DNA of 64,000 bases, from positions 62,001 through 126,000 of the forward strand of contig NZ_LAYY01000003.1 of assembly GCF_000986785.1 (NCBI RefSeq), written 5' to 3'. Within the stretch, counting starts at the first letter, position 1; each line of letters begins with the position of its first letter. The DNA comes from Mesobacillus campisalis (lineage in GTDB: Bacteria; Bacillota; Bacilli; Bacillales; Cytobacillaceae). The position numbers were made by a program, and so were the translations under genes. Below are positions 17,254 through 25,964 of this stretch, in pieces. The notes beneath the pieces are model-generated. The model saw nothing but the letters and a program-made list of their open reading frames with translations, was not told the DNA's origin and made no database searches.

Positions 17254-17637
17254 CTAATCATCCTGAAGGTACAAAAAAAGCGGAGGCAAACCTGGGAGCT
17301 GGTCTACATCGGAATAGGGGACTTGGTCTATTCCCGGAGGTATCCTTTCCAGGCAGGCCTCAATAAATTCCAGGATCTTCTCAAGGTCCAGCCCCCAGTA
17401 ATAGGGCCTGTATCCCTGAAGGTAATCATGGGCAGCCTTCATCATGAGCCTGGTTCCTTTAACATTTCCGTAGCTGTAATGATAGAGCGCGACGCTCATC
17501 TGTAAAAGCCCTTTCAAAAATAAATTCCCTTTTTCCTCCATCCACATTTCTTCCAGGAGGTCATGGCATGTGTAGTAATCACCTTCATTGAAGCTTATAA
17601 AAAACTCGTAATATTCCATCGGGTAGTCCCGGCCCAT
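17254..17637 (-). CDS. DUF309 family protein
   Basis: The 127-residue, mainly helical protein has the DUF309 signature: FNEGDYYTCHDLLEEMWMEE followed by FLKGLLQMSVALYHY. The His, Glu and Trp of the first motif are conserved in the family and could bind a ligand or metal, but no function is established. ATG 17637 is 8 bases downstream of GGAGG and is preferred over an in-frame ATG at 17652. It lies upstream of pepA on the same strand with a 60-base gap, so cotranscription is possible. Confidence 0.85.
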   Translation of the reverse strand: MGRDYPMEYYEFFISFNEGDYYTCHDLLEEMWMEEKGNLFLKGLLQMSVALYHYSYGNVKGTRLMMKAAHDYLQGYRPYYWGLDLEKILEFIEACLERIPPGIDQVPYSDVDQLPGLPPLFLYLQDD

Positions 17638-17760
17638 CTTGCATACCTCCATATTGGTGCTAACGGTATCATATCAGATAGGAGCCCCCCATGAAATGAT
17701 TATGTGGTTTTACCATTCTTGCTGTACAATAAAGAAAATGAATCAAGGGAGGGATACGCC

Positions 17761-18234
17761 ATGGAAATTCTGTTCAATTTCCCTTTATGGGCATCTTTGG
17801 CAGCAATCTTCTTTGCCCAGTTCGTTAAAGTTCCTATCCAGTTTATCGCTACTAAAAGGCTTGACTGGTCTTTGCTCACCAGCACAGGCGGAATGCCTAG
17901 TTCCCACTCTGCGGCTGTCACAGCCCTTTCAACTGGTGTAGCCCTGGAAACAGGCCTTGATTCCCCGGTGTTCGCGATTTCAGCCATTTTTGCGGTCATC
18001 ACGATGTTTGATGCAACAGGAGTCCGTCGCCAGGCAGGGGAACAGGCCATTGTACTGAACCAGCTGGTGGCAGACTTTAATAGAATCATTGAAGATGCGA
18101 AAGATTGGCCCAAAAAGCCTGAACAGGAAAAGCGCAGGGAGCTGAAGGAACTCCTGGGCCATAAACCAATTGAGGTTTTCTTTGGCGGCCTTACAGGCAT
18201 CTTCCTTACTTTGCTGCTTCATTATCTTGTCTAG
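17761..18234 (+). CDS. yuiD: YuiD, divergent PAP2-like membrane protein (DUF212)
   Basis: The 157-residue product belongs to DUF212, a family distantly related to acid phosphatase/vanadium-haloperoxidase enzymes. The motif GGMPSSHSAAVTALS near residue 43-57 corresponds to the phosphatase SGH-type motif and DATGVRRQAGEQA follows. Three hydrophobic stretches and a last C-terminal helix suggest membrane insertion. The ATG at 17761 is 7 bases after GGGAGGG. The substrate is unknown; a lipid phosphate is plausible. The BtuF-like gene follows 17 bases downstream on the same strand, suggesting an operon. Confidence 0.87.
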   Translation: MEILFNFPLWASLAAIFFAQFVKVPIQFIATKRLDWSLLTSTGGMPSSHSAAVTALSTGVALETGLDSPVFAISAIFAVITMFDATGVRRQAGEQAIVLNQLVADFNRIIEDAKDWPKKPEQEKRRELKELLGHKPIEVFFGGLTGIFLTLLLHYLV

Positions 18235-18251
18235 AAAAAGGGGGAAAAGGG

Positions 18252-19028
18252 ATGAGAGTCTTATCATTATGTCCCAGTAATACGGAATTAATGGCATTCC
18301 TTGGACAAACAAGCCTGCTGGCCGGAGTGGATGATTTCTCCGACTGGCCCAGGGAGATTGACAGCCTTCCCCGTCTTGGACCCGACTTGTCCATCAACCT
18401 CGATCTCGTGGAAAAGCTGAACCCCGATTTGGTCCTTGCTTCCCTCAGTGTTCCTGGAATGGAAAAAAATGTGGAAGGCCTCCGGGCCCGGGGAATTCCG
18501 CACCTCGTATTAAATCCCCAATCCCTCAAGGATATTGAACACGATTTGATACGTACAGCTGAGGCTCTGGGAATGCCGGAAACAGGGCAAAAAGCGGCAT
18601 TGGATTATCGGAGGAGGCTTGAAGCAGCCTCCAGGAAAAAATCACAATCAGGGCACAGGCCAACCTTATACTGGGAATGGTGGCCCAAACCGGTCTTTAC
18701 GCCTGGAAAAGGGAACTGGCTTACAGAACTATCGAATGCCGCCGGAGCCCGCAACGTATTTGAAGACAAGGAGTCAGCAAGTATCCAGACAGACTGGGAA
18801 GATGTCCTCAACCGCCAGCCAGACTTTATTTGCCTCGCCTGGGTGGGCGTCCGGAGGCAGAAAATCAATCCTGCCCTCATCAGGAAAAGACCGGGGTGGA
18901 GTGATCTCGAAGCTGTCAAAAAAGGGAGGATCTTTATCCTTGAAGAGGAACTGTACTGCCGCCCTTCCCCAAGGCTGCTGGACGGATTGGAGAAGCTTTC
19001 CTCCCTGCTTGACGAGACTGCATATTAA
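18252..19028 (+). CDS. BtuF-like cobalamin/iron-complex binding protein without signal peptide
   Basis: The 258-residue protein has the two-lobed fold of helical-backbone metal and cobalamin binding proteins (BtuF/FecB class): an N-terminal lobe beginning RVLSLCPSNTELMAFLG and containing LNPDLVLAS, and a second lobe with DWEDVLNRQPDFICLAW. It has no signal peptide or lipobox, and no permease or ATPase gene is adjacent, so it should be cytoplasmic. The stretch YWEWWPKPVFTPGKGNW is unusually rich in Trp. Start ATG 18252 follows AAGGGGGAAAAGGG. Genes like this are usually annotated 'cobalamin-binding protein'; its real ligand and role are unknown. Probably cotranscribed with yuiD. Confidence 0.82.
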   Translation: MRVLSLCPSNTELMAFLGQTSLLAGVDDFSDWPREIDSLPRLGPDLSINLDLVEKLNPDLVLASLSVPGMEKNVEGLRARGIPHLVLNPQSLKDIEHDLIRTAEALGMPETGQKAALDYRRRLEAASRKKSQSGHRPTLYWEWWPKPVFTPGKGNWLTELSNAAGARNVFEDKESASIQTDWEDVLNRQPDFICLAWVGVRRQKINPALIRKRPGWSDLEAVKKGRIFILEEELYCRPSPRLLDGLEKLSSLLDETAY

Positions 19029-19048
19029 ATCCAGGATAAAAACCCAAA

Positions 19049-19086
19049 CAGGCTGGCATCTAACTTTATGATGCCAGCCTTCTTCT
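19049..19086. terminator. Terminator between the BtuF-like gene and yuiC
   Basis: AGGCTGGCATC and GATGCCAGCCT form an 11-bp stem followed by TCTTCTTT on the plus strand; the minus-strand tail is less T-rich, so it acts mainly for the plus-strand gene but may serve both. Confidence 0.82.
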
Positions 19087-19095
19087 TTAAAATTG

Positions 19096-19695
19096 TTATT
19101 CTTTATACTGCTGCCTGAACACTTGGAGGGTGGCATCTTCGTTCATTTCCTTTAGGTCTGCCTCCGTAAGGCTCCCGTCCCCCATTTTTATAATGGATAC
19201 CTCAATGGTCCTTTTGCCCCACTGCGCATAGACATCTTCGACTGTATCGTAATACAGGTCCAACTTATTTCCCTTTATGGCCCCGCCCTTATCGGCCACC
19301 ACCCCATAGCCATAATCGGGGATAAAGAGGACTGTTCCAATCGGGAACACGTTCAGGTCTGCAGCAATGGTCGAGAACAAGTCCCGCTTTACCTCAACAC
19401 CAGAGTATGTGATTCCATAGCCTGGATGCCCGGGGTTTTTCCCGGTCGATTCAGCTCCTGCCGTATATCCTGTAGCAATGACCGTTTTTTTCGGATATTG
19501 CGTCCAGTCGACAGATTCTTCAAGGCTTTGACTTGGGCTGGCGGCATCCACTTTCACCGGAAATTCATCCTGATAAAAATATCTCAAAATCGTACCAGCA
19601 TCCACTCCGGAAATCGAATGGAGGGTCGTCAGCAGGGCAGCCACGAGAAGGATGGACATAAAGAAGCGCCTCGCCCATATCTTTATTATGTACAT
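19096..19695 (-). CDS. yuiC: YuiC, 3D-domain peptidoglycan lytic transglycosylase
   Basis: The 199-residue product has an N-terminal membrane/signal helix (about residues 8-30), a linker, then a 3D domain (three conserved Asp) at about residues 70-170. Visible motifs are [38 protein letters not shown] and [10 protein letters not shown]. subtilis YuiC is a stationary-phase MltA-fold enzyme that cleaves glycan strands, so a role in late growth or spore germination is expected. It acts outside the membrane. ATG 19695 lies 12 bases after GAGGAG, a slightly long spacing. yuiB and yuiA lie upstream on the same strand, each behind its own hairpin. Confidence 0.9.
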   Translation of the reverse strand: MYIIKIWARRFFMSILLVAALLTTLHSISGVDAGTILRYFYQDEFPVKVDAASPSQSLEESVDWTQYPKKTVIATGYTAGAESTGKNPGHPGYGITYSGVEVKRDLFSTIAADLNVFPIGTVLFIPDYGYGVVADKGGAIKGNKLDLYYDTVEDVYAQWGKRTIEVSIIKMGDGSLTEADLKEMNEDATLQVFRQQYKE

Positions 19696-19763
19696 AGAAC
19701 TCTTTCACTCCTCACAAAACTATTATTTGCCCTGAGGAGGAGGAAATATTCCCAATCTCATAT

Positions 19764-19796
19764 AAAAAACCTTCATAATTATGAAGGTTTTAAAAC
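19764..19796 (-). terminator. Terminator at the end of yuiB
   Basis: AAAACCTTCAT and ATGAAGGTTTT form an 11-bp stem with a 4-base loop and flanking A/T-runs. It overlaps the yuiB stop codon. Confidence 0.82.
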
Positions 19797-20113
19797 ATTT
19801 GGTACCCTTTTTTGCGCAAAAGCCTAATGACAAACCCTGCTGCAATGGCGCCTGCCAGACCGCAGCTGAGGATAGCTATATCAGCGGGTGCAAGGCTGGC
19901 AATTTTGCTGCCAAGCTCGCGAAAAGCAGTTCCGCTATTCCGAAAGTATTCAATGAATCTTACATCATCAATAATAAAGATTGTGATGATGGGATATAGG
20001 ATAGCCATGATCCATGACATTCTAAGCAGCATGTTCAGTAAAAAGCCAATCCCAAAAAATAACACAAAGAAAAGCAGCATTGATATAATCAATGTGACAA
20101 TCGTTAATTCCAC
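19790..20113 (-). CDS. yuiB: YuiB-like small membrane protein
   Basis: The 107-residue protein has three membrane helices: residues about 4-28, 34-48 and 76-98, ending in a basic tail (RLLRKKGYQMF). The start is GTG 20113 with AGGGGG 7 bases upstream. By position between yuiC and yuiA it is the homologue of B. subtilis YuiB, a protein of unknown function. Nothing in the sequence indicates a transport or catalytic motif. Confidence 0.8.
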   Translation of the reverse strand: MELTIVTLIISMLLFFVLFFGIGFLLNMLLRMSWIMAILYPIITIFIIDDVRFIEYFRNSGTAFRELGSKIASLAPADIAILSCGLAGAIAAGFVIRLLRKKGYQMF

Positions 20114-20181
20114 GATGATTCCCCCTATTTTCCATCATTCCTAGTTTACTGAATGACCGAGCGGCTTGTCTATAGGAAAAG

Positions 20182-20211
20182 AAAAAACCCTGCAGGATGC
20201 AGGGTTTGATG
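20182..20211 (-). terminator. Terminator of yuiA
   Basis: AAACCCTGC and GCAGGGTTT form a 9-bp hairpin followed on the minus strand by TTTTTTC. Confidence 0.85.
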
Positions 20212-20221
20212 TATATATCCA

Positions 20222-20347
20222 CTATTGCTTTTCTTTTCCGGATCCGCCGCAGCAGGAACAGGTTTCCGAACCGCCCAGCAGAAGCTGGAAGTATCCTTTA
20301 CCTGAGCAATAAGGGCACTCTTTATTCTCACCTTTGTATTGGCTCAT
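20222..20347 (-). CDS. yuiA: YuiA, small Cys-rich zinc-finger-like protein
   Basis: This 41-residue gene is below usual size cutoffs. The protein has two CxxC pairs, CPYCSGKG and CSCCGGSG, each followed by a Gly turn, which is the pattern of DnaJ-type zinc fingers (CxxCxGxG). One zinc bound by the four cysteines is likely. ATG 20347 has AAAGGAGAG 7 bases upstream and a terminator follows, both supporting a real gene. Its position next to yuiB agrees with B. subtilis yuiA. Function unknown. Confidence 0.85.
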   Translation of the reverse strand: MSQYKGENKECPYCSGKGYFQLLLGGSETCSCCGGSGKEKQ

Positions 20348-20521
20348 CGTCCTCTCTCCTTTAAACTTAGAATTTTCTGATAATATAACAACATCTTTAG
20401 AAATTGAAAAGATTCATTTCAGGCAAAAATAGACAGTGTAAACGGATACATTAGGCTTTTCCTTCCACATGCTTATTCTAGCTTAAAATTTCAGAAAATT
20501 ATAATATCTTTTTAAACAAAT

Positions 20522-20552
20522 AAAAAACAGACCCGGAGGCCTGTCTTTTTTA
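20522..20552 (-). terminator. Terminator of yumB
   Basis: On the minus strand GACAGGCC and GGGTCTGT pair with one mismatch and run into TTTTTTA, 3 bases beyond the stop codon. Confidence 0.78.
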
Positions 20553-20554
20553 GC

Positions 20555-21772
20555 TTACAAAATGTTGAATTTTCCTTTTTTCATGACTAGCGATGGGCCG
20601 CCGATCATGAATAAGGCACGGTTATCAATCATTTTTTTCATGAAGGAAGCTTTTGAACCGACCAGCTTTTTGCCAAAGGCCACTCCAATCGCATCGTCTT
20701 CACCAAGGGAACATACTGTTCCTTTGATGTCTGGAGTGAAGGATTCAAGGTCTCCTTTGCCCCGGACAAGAGCTGCAATATTGCGTGCGCAAACTTCACC
20801 TTGCTGCATGGCAATCTGAGCTGTTGGCGGATATGGACGATTGATTTCTTCATTGATGATCAAAGAGCAGTCACCAACGATAAAGACGTTTTCTGATCCT
20901 GGAATCCTCAGGTCAGGCTGCACTTTCACCCGGCCGCGCATGGCTTCAATTCCAGACTTCTCGATTACGGAGTTTCCGCGTACACCCGCTGCCCAAACAA
21001 CAGTAGCGGCTTTGATTTCTTCTACTTCCTCTTCTCCCTTGGCAACAATGATGCCTTCAGGTGTAGCTTCCTTGATGGCTGTTCCAATACGGAACTCGAT
21101 GCCTTTCTTTTCAAGGTAGGAAACAGCATAATCTACAAGTTCAGGGTCAAAGCCTGGCAGAACCATTGGTGCTGCTTCTACGCAAACTACCTTTACCTTA
21201 TGGTAGTCAACATCATATTCTTTGCAAAGTTCGGGAATTCGGTTGGCAAGTTCGCCAAGGAACTCGATACCTGTGAAGCCGGCTCCGCCGACGACAATTG
21301 TCAGCCTTTCGTCCTTCTTCACTTCCTCAGTGTTATAGGTAGCGAATTGGTATTCGATATGCTCACGAAGCTGCCTTGCCGAATTTACATTGACAATGGA
21401 GAAGGCATATTCCTTGAGGCCCTTGATTCCAAATGTTTCAGGCTCAGCTCCCAGGGCTACCACCAGGTAATCATAAACAACGTCACCGCTGTCCAGGATG
21501 ACACGGTTCTCTTCCATTCTTACCTCTTCTACTGTACCTTGAACAAACTCAACCTTTTGACGATCAATGACGTCGCGAACATCATAACGGACGCGGTCAT
21601 GATGAAGAGTGCCTGCTGACGCTTCATGCAGCCAAGTTGTTTCGTAGTGATAATCATTTTTATTGATGAGGACAATGTCAGCTTCGTTGACTCCAAGCTG
21701 CTTTTGCAGCCTTGTAGCTGTCATAAGTCCACCATAACCTGCTCCTAGAATAACAATTTTCGGCTTTCTCAA
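20555..21772 (-). CDS. yumB: Type II NADH dehydrogenase (YumB-like)
   Basis: The 405-residue flavoprotein transfers electrons from NADH to menaquinone at the membrane surface without pumping protons. It has the FAD Rossmann motif [16 protein letters not shown] at the N-terminus, the NADH-binding motif [17 protein letters not shown] at about residue 165, the FAD-contacting [14 protein letters not shown] near 300, and the quinone-site motif [11 protein letters not shown]. The C-terminus [14 protein letters not shown] leads into a short amphipathic end typical of membrane attachment. The TTG at 21772 giving MRKPKI is preferred to the GTG at 21787, which overlaps the ribosome site AAAGGTGG. It is divergent from yumC. 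Confidence 0.92.
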   Translation of the reverse strand: MRKPKIVILGAGYGGLMTATRLQKQLGVNEADIVLINKNDYHYETTWLHEASAGTLHHDRVRYDVRDVIDRQKVEFVQGTVEEVRMEENRVILDSGDVVYDYLVVALGAEPETFGIKGLKEYAFSIVNVNSARQLREHIEYQFATYNTEEVKKDERLTIVVGGAGFTGIEFLGELANRIPELCKEYDVDYHKVKVVCVEAAPMVLPGFDPELVDYAVSYLEKKGIEFRIGTAIKEATPEGIIVAKGEEEVEEIKAATVVWAAGVRGNSVIEKSGIEAMRGRVKVQPDLRIPGSENVFIVGDCSLIINEEINRPYPPTAQIAMQQGEVCARNIAALVRGKGDLESFTPDIKGTVCSLGEDDAIGVAFGKKLVGSKASFMKKMIDNRALFMIGGPSLVMKKGKFNIL

Positions 21773-22166
21773 AGTGATCACTTCCACCTTTGTATAAAAT
21801 TTGTCTAAAAATGCTTACTCTTATCTTTTACTGCTTTTAAAAAAAATACTATAACACAAAAAATAACGTAAAAGCTGTGCTTTGTGATTTTCTTCACTAA
21901 TATAGACAAGAAAATTTACTATAATTGTCACACAAACTTAACAATTTATTGACCTATCTCTCATAATATTCTTTTTATCTTCTATTTTCAAGAGGTTAAC
22001 AGGACAAAAATCTTCATTTCCACCCTTTTCCTGAATTAATTCAGGTCTTTTTGTTAAAAATCAGGGAATAGGGAATCTAATAAGACGCTAATTACCGGTG
22101 TTGTTTAACGTTTTATGGTATTATATAAAATGGAGTTATTTTGCTACATAGTGAGGGGGATATGGA
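21773..22166. other. Divergent intergenic region yumB/yumC
   Basis: This AT-rich stretch of about 390 bases holds no credible gene. It contains a candidate promoter for yumC (22101-22129) and a possible -10 for yumB (TATAGT on the minus strand at 21848-21853) without a good -35. No palindrome clearly matching Rex, Fnr or Fur boxes was found by eye. Confidence 0.6.
22101..22129 (+). promoter_or_regulatory. Candidate SigA promoter of yumC
   Basis: TTGTTT and TATAAA are separated by 17 bases, 37 bases upstream of the GTG start codon. Confidence 0.5.
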
Positions 22167-23162
22167 GTGAAAGAAGATCAAAAAGTGTATGACATCACCA
22201 TTATCGGTGGAGGACCTACTGGTTTGTTCACTGCTTTTTATGGCGGAATGAGACAAGCATCCGTAAAAATCATTGAAAGCCTTCCGCAACTGGGCGGCCA
22301 GCTATCTGCCCTTTACCCGGAGAAATACATATATGATGTGGCCGGATTCCCGAAGGTCCGCGCCCAGGAATTAATCAACAATCTTAAAGAACAAATGGCT
22401 AAATTTGACCCAACCATCGTACTCGAGCAGGCGGTGGAAAAGCTGGAAAAATTGGAGGATGGCAACTTTAAGCTGACAACAGACAAGCAAACCCACTACT
22501 CCAAGACCATCATTATCACTGCCGGGAACGGTGCCTTCCAGCCTCGCCGTCTCGAACTCGAAAGCGCTTCTCAGTATGAAGGCAAAAACCTTCATTATTT
22601 TATTGATGACCTTAATCAGTTTGCCGGCCAAAAGGTTGCGGTATTGGGCGGCGGAGATTCAGCAGTGGATTGGGCGCTGATGCTGGAGCCGATTGCTGAA
22701 CAGGTGACAATTGTACACCGTCGCGATAAATTTAGGGCTCATGAACATAGTGTGGAAAACCTGCAAAATTCTAAGGTTGATATTAAAACACCATATGTCC
22801 CGGTGGACCTGGTCGGAAATGGTGCCGCCATTAACCAGATTATTCTTCAGGAAGCAAATGGAGACGGAAAAGTCGCCATTGATGTGGATGCAGTCATTTG
22901 CAATTTCGGATTTGTTTCTTCCCTCGGCCCAATCAAGGAATGGGGACTGGAAATCGAAAAGAATTCCATTGTCGTTAACTCAAAAATGGAGACGAACATC
23001 CCTGGCATCTATTCCGCCGGAGATATCTGCACCTACGACGGCAAGGTGAAGCTGATTGCCTGCGGCTTCGGCGAAGCGCCAACTGCGGTGAACAACGCCA
23101 AGGCCTTTTACGATCCAAAAGCGAAAATCCAGCCGCTTCATAGTTCGTCGATGTTTAAGTGA
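22167..23162 (+). CDS. yumC: Ferredoxin/flavodoxin--NADP+ reductase, thioredoxin-reductase-like type
   Basis: The 331-residue FAD protein matches the YumC-type ferredoxin-NADP+ oxidoreductase. It has the FAD motif [18 protein letters not shown], the NADPH motif [15 protein letters not shown] with the [12 protein letters not shown] segment that follows, and the C-terminal [17 protein letters not shown]. The CxxC of true thioredoxin reductases is absent, as expected for this class. GTG 22167 is 7 bases after GAGGGGG. It supplies reduced ferredoxin or flavodoxin, for example to radical SAM and Fe-S enzymes such as LipA in this window. A long hairpin repeat begins 8 bases after the stop codon. 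Confidence 0.94.
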   Translation: MKEDQKVYDITIIGGGPTGLFTAFYGGMRQASVKIIESLPQLGGQLSALYPEKYIYDVAGFPKVRAQELINNLKEQMAKFDPTIVLEQAVEKLEKLEDGNFKLTTDKQTHYSKTIIITAGNGAFQPRRLELESASQYEGKNLHYFIDDLNQFAGQKVAVLGGGDSAVDWALMLEPIAEQVTIVHRRDKFRAHEHSVENLQNSKVDIKTPYVPVDLVGNGAAINQIILQEANGDGKVAIDVDAVICNFGFVSSLGPIKEWGLEIEKNSIVVNSKMETNIPGIYSAGDICTYDGKVKLIACGFGEAPTAVNNAKAFYDPKAKIQPLHSSSMFK

Positions 23163-23170
23163 CAAAGAAA

Positions 23171-23284
23171 AGCGGAAGCGCCTTGCTCAGCCCCGACAAG
23201 CATAAGACGCTCCAGAATAGAAGGCGTTCTTTGCCTTCAATTCTGGAGCGTCTTATGACCTCGAGGGGCTAGGCGCTGGAGCTA
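23171..23284. repeat. Long imperfect hairpin repeat (REP/MITE-like element)
   Basis: The outer arms AGCGGAAGCGCC and GGCGCTGGAGCT pair imperfectly. The inner part is an 18-bp perfect stem, CATAAGACGCTCCAGAAT (23201-23218) with ATTCTGGAGCGTCTTATG (23240-23257), closed by GAAGGC/GCCTTC and a 7-base loop. The sequence resembles a non-coding element I recall as dispersed in several Bacillaceae genomes. It encodes no protein and has no transposase, so it may be a non-autonomous mobile element or an RNA structure following yumC. Confidence 0.75.
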
Positions 23285-23328
23285 GACAGTTATCTAAATT
23301 CAGCAATTCATACTTTCTTATTCTCAAT

Positions 23329-23364
23329 AAAAAAAGCAAGGTGGCCTCCACCTTGCTTTTTTTT
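23329..23364. terminator. Terminator between yumC and yutM
   Basis: GCAAGGTGG and CCACCTTGC form a 9-bp stem with a 3-base loop, extended by A and T runs on both sides so that it works in both directions. Confidence 0.9.
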
Positions 23365-23368
23365 ATAC

Positions 23369-23731
23369 TTAACAATCCTCAGGCGTCCCCGCGTTTGTTG
23401 CGGTTTTGAAAGAAGAACCGCAGCCGCAGGAAGCGATGGCATTCGGGTTGTCGATTGTGAATCCCCCGCCCATCATCGATTGCTTATAATTGATGACAGT
23501 TCCCTTCAAAATCGGAATACTGTCTTTATCAACGAGAATCCTGATGCCGTGTTGTTCCAACTCGCTGTCGCCCTCTTCGACTTCATGGGCAAATCCCATT
23601 CCGTAAGAGAGACCGCTGCAGCCGCCGCCCTTTACTGCCACTCTTAGGAAGGCTCCTTCCTCTTCATTGTGTTTCATCATATCTTTAATCTGGAGGGCAG
23701 CCTCTTCGGTAATTGTAACGATTTGTTCCAT
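23369..23731 (-). CDS. yutM: A-type Fe-S carrier (HesB/IscA/ErpA family)
   Basis: The 120-residue protein is an A-type iron-sulfur carrier that receives clusters from the SUF scaffold and delivers them to target enzymes. The three conserved ligands are Cys38 (GGGCSGLSYG) and Cys102/Cys104 (SCGCGSSF). The family length is about 110-120. ATG 23731 has a GGAGG-type ribosome site. It is the B. subtilis YutM (ErpA-like) homologue by position. The Nfu-type protein and the suf operon in this window are its likely partners. Confidence 0.92.
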   Translation of the reverse strand: MEQIVTITEEAALQIKDMMKHNEEEGAFLRVAVKGGGCSGLSYGMGFAHEVEEGDSELEQHGIRILVDKDSIPILKGTVINYKQSMMGGGFTIDNPNAIASCGCGSSFKTATNAGTPEDC

Positions 23732-23864
23732 TTTTTTGCCTCCTGTCCCGGGAAAATCCCTTCTTAATAACTATTATATACAGTGTGTTCCTGCTCCTCA
23801 ACCAATCGGTTTCACTAAAAAAGGAAGCTATCTATATCATCCGGCTGCATATACAGCCCAGGAA

Positions 23865-24104
23865 TTAAAACATCGGATTATCTTCAATGTGCTGGTAAAT
23901 CTTTTCGACAAGCTCCTCTGGTGTTTCAGCAGTGACGGGCTCACCATCGACAAGGGCATATAAGGACTTGGCGCATTTACCACAATAGCTGAGGCATCCA
24001 TACTCGATGATATCGAGATTGGGGTCCCGCTCCAGCTGCTCAAGAGCCTTTTGCGCTCCATTTGCCAGATTGCTGATACAAAATTCAACGATCGGCACAA
24101 TCAT
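23865..24104 (-). CDS. yuzB: YuzB-like protein (DUF1450) with four cysteines
   Basis: The 79-residue protein matches DUF1450/YuzB. It contains four cysteines: Cys9 (VEFCISN), Cys37, Cys41 and Cys44 (YGCLSYCGKCAKSLYALVDG). This spacing and the predicted beta-alpha-beta pattern resemble small thioredoxin-fold [2Fe-2S] ferredoxins, so cluster or metal binding is possible, but the family has no proven function. ATG 24104 follows GAGAGGTGATAGG. It lies between the A-type carrier gene and the divergent NADH dehydrogenase-like yutJ, which fits a redox role. Confidence 0.85.
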   Translation of the reverse strand: MIVPIVEFCISNLANGAQKALEQLERDPNLDIIEYGCLSYCGKCAKSLYALVDGEPVTAETPEELVEKIYQHIEDNPMF

Positions 24105-24360
24105 TTCCTATCACCTCTCTACTAACTGTTAATCCTACCTTTTTTTATGGATATCGTCAATGTTCCCTGCCCTTCAAGGCAAGATGCTGCTTGGCTTATA
24201 TTTGTTGTTATTTTGTCACAACTTCGTTATAATTCTTATGGAGTTTAAGACAAAATCTATTTTGGAATATTATTTAGAACGGAAAGCAAGCGGTTCCACA
24301 AAGAAAAAAATTGTACGAACAGGAAGAAAGTAAAGGAAGAGAGCAGAGAAGGGGATAGTA

Positions 24361-25431
24361 ATGATGAAAAATCTGGTTATTCTCGGGGGCGGTTATGGAG
24401 GCATGAGGATGCTTCAGCGGCTTCTGCCTAATGAGTTGCCAAATGATGTAACAATCACGCTAATTGACCGGTTCCCATACCATTGCTTAAAGACTGAATA
24501 TTATGCGCTCGCGGCCGGCACCATTTCCGACCAGCATATCCGGGTGGCGTTCCCGGAGCATCCACGATTGAAGATCAAGTACGCAGAAGTCACGGAAGTT
24601 AAGCTTGATGAACAGGTTGTCTGCCTTCAGTCTGGAGAGGAAGTTCCATTTGATGACCTCGTCATTGGACTTGGATGCGAGGACAAATATCATGATATTC
24701 CAGGTGCGAAGGAATTTACCTACAGCATCCAGACGATTGAAAAGTCAAGAGCAACATACCAGGCCCTTAACAATCTTCCGGCAGGTTCAACTGTTGCGAT
24801 CGTGGGTGGAGGGCTAAGCGGCGTCGAGCTTGCCAGCGAACTGAGTGAAAGCAGAAACGACCTTAACATCAAGCTGTTTGACCGCGGCAATCATATCTTG
24901 TCGGCTTTTTCCGAAAGGTTAAGCACGTATGTGGAAAACTGGTTTGACACCCACTCGGTTGAGATTATCAATAAGGCGAATATTACTAGAGTAGAAGAGG
25001 GCATCCTTTATAATCATGACGAACCTGTTTCGGCTGATGCCATCGTATGGACGGCCGGAATCCAGGCGAATAAAATCGTTCGCGACCTGCCTGTCGAAAA
25101 AGATGGAATGGGCCGGGCCATCATTACCCCAAGGCACCACCTGCCGCAATATGAAAATGTCTTCATCATGGGAGACTGCGCGAGCCTTCCACACGCTCCA
25201 AGCGCCCAGCTGGCAGAAGGGCAGGCTGAACAGATTGTTGTCGTCCTTACAAAGCGATGGAAAGGCGAAGAAGTGCCAGATTCCTTCCCGCCAATCAAGC
25301 TGAAGGGCGTACTTGGTTCCCTCGGCAAAAAACACGGTTTTGGATTAGTCGCGGAAAGGCCGATTACCGGCCGTGTCGCCAGGCTGTTAAAGTCCGGCGT
25401 GCTGTGGATGTATAAATACCATAATGGATAA
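24361..25431 (+). CDS. yutJ: NADH dehydrogenase-like flavoprotein YutJ
   Basis: The 356-residue protein is a pyridine nucleotide-disulfide oxidoreductase of the type II NADH dehydrogenase group. It has the FAD motif LVILGGGYGGMRMLQRL, the NAD motif VAIVGGGLSGVELASELS at about residue 143, and the FAD-contacting NVFIMGDCASLPHAPSAQLA. It is shorter than YumB, with a brief C-terminus (LLKSGVLWMYKYHNG). The electron acceptor is not known. ATG 24361 follows AAGGGGATAGTA; a second ATG lies at 24364. It is flanked by small thiol or Fe-S proteins (YuzB, YuzD, Nfu), suggesting work in the same redox context. Confidence 0.88.
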   Translation: MMKNLVILGGGYGGMRMLQRLLPNELPNDVTITLIDRFPYHCLKTEYYALAAGTISDQHIRVAFPEHPRLKIKYAEVTEVKLDEQVVCLQSGEEVPFDDLVIGLGCEDKYHDIPGAKEFTYSIQTIEKSRATYQALNNLPAGSTVAIVGGGLSGVELASELSESRNDLNIKLFDRGNHILSAFSERLSTYVENWFDTHSVEIINKANITRVEEGILYNHDEPVSADAIVWTAGIQANKIVRDLPVEKDGMGRAIITPRHHLPQYENVFIMGDCASLPHAPSAQLAEGQAEQIVVVLTKRWKGEEVPDSFPPIKLKGVLGSLGKKHGFGLVAERPITGRVARLLKSGVLWMYKYHNG

Positions 25432-25432
25432 G

Positions 25433-25460
25433 AGAAGGGTGCCCTTGGCACCCTTCTTCC
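25433..25460. terminator. Terminator between yutJ and yuzD
   Basis: AGAAGGGTGCC and GGCACCCTTCTT form an 11-bp stem with a 3-base loop just after the yutJ stop codon. Confidence 0.8.
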
Positions 25461-25485
25461 ATTAAGACTCGACATCCTAACAAGG

Positions 25486-25812
25486 CTAGGCTGGCTGGTA
25501 GCCGTATTTTTCCATTTCGGCAAAAATCGTTTTCAGGCGCGGATTGCCTTCCCCAACGACTTTCCCCTCAAGGAGAACGACCGGATAAAACATGTCTTCT
25601 TCAATTACCTGTTGCGCGAAGCTTTTCTTATCCTCATCTTCCGGAGGATTGAAGATGTCTACATAAGAGATCTTAAAGCTCTGATTGCTGTATTTTCTGC
25701 CAACAGCCGCTTCCAGCCATTCATAGGTTTCCTTGGATGATGGCAAATTGACGCAGCTTGGGCAGAGCTGGTCGGCACCGTAAACTACAATCTCGACTTC
25801 TTTTTGAAGCAC
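25486..25812 (-). CDS. yuzD: YuzD-like thioredoxin-fold protein (DUF1462)
   Basis: The 108-residue protein belongs to the YuzD/DUF1462 family. It has a thioredoxin-like beginning with a CPSC motif (Cys17 and Cys20 in YGADQLCPSCVNLP) and a later cis-Pro-like position in MFYPVVLLEGKVVGEG, which is where thioredoxins have their conserved proline. It starts at GTG 25812 with GGGGGG 8 bases upstream. The gene is divergent from the Nfu gene. A thiol-disulfide exchange or Fe-S related function is likely from fold and context, but is not demonstrated. Confidence 0.86.
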   Translation of the reverse strand: MLQKEVEIVVYGADQLCPSCVNLPSSKETYEWLEAAVGRKYSNQSFKISYVDIFNPPEDEDKKSFAQQVIEEDMFYPVVLLEGKVVGEGNPRLKTIFAEMEKYGYQPA

Positions 25813-25964
25813 AAGGCATTCCCCCCATCAGTATAATTACATTTTACAATAATGTGACCATCATGCCTAAGAAAATACTATCCCTGCAGGGTTTTTAGTT
25901 TTAACCAATAGATTTTTCAACAGGATGCGATTATAATAGAAATTATGAAAGGAGTCGATTTTAC

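Noticed and set aside
21773-22166. Rex or Fnr box in the yumB-yumC intergenic region
   Set aside because: Short matches such as TTGTGTGACAA occur but do not fit the dyad and spacing of known sites.
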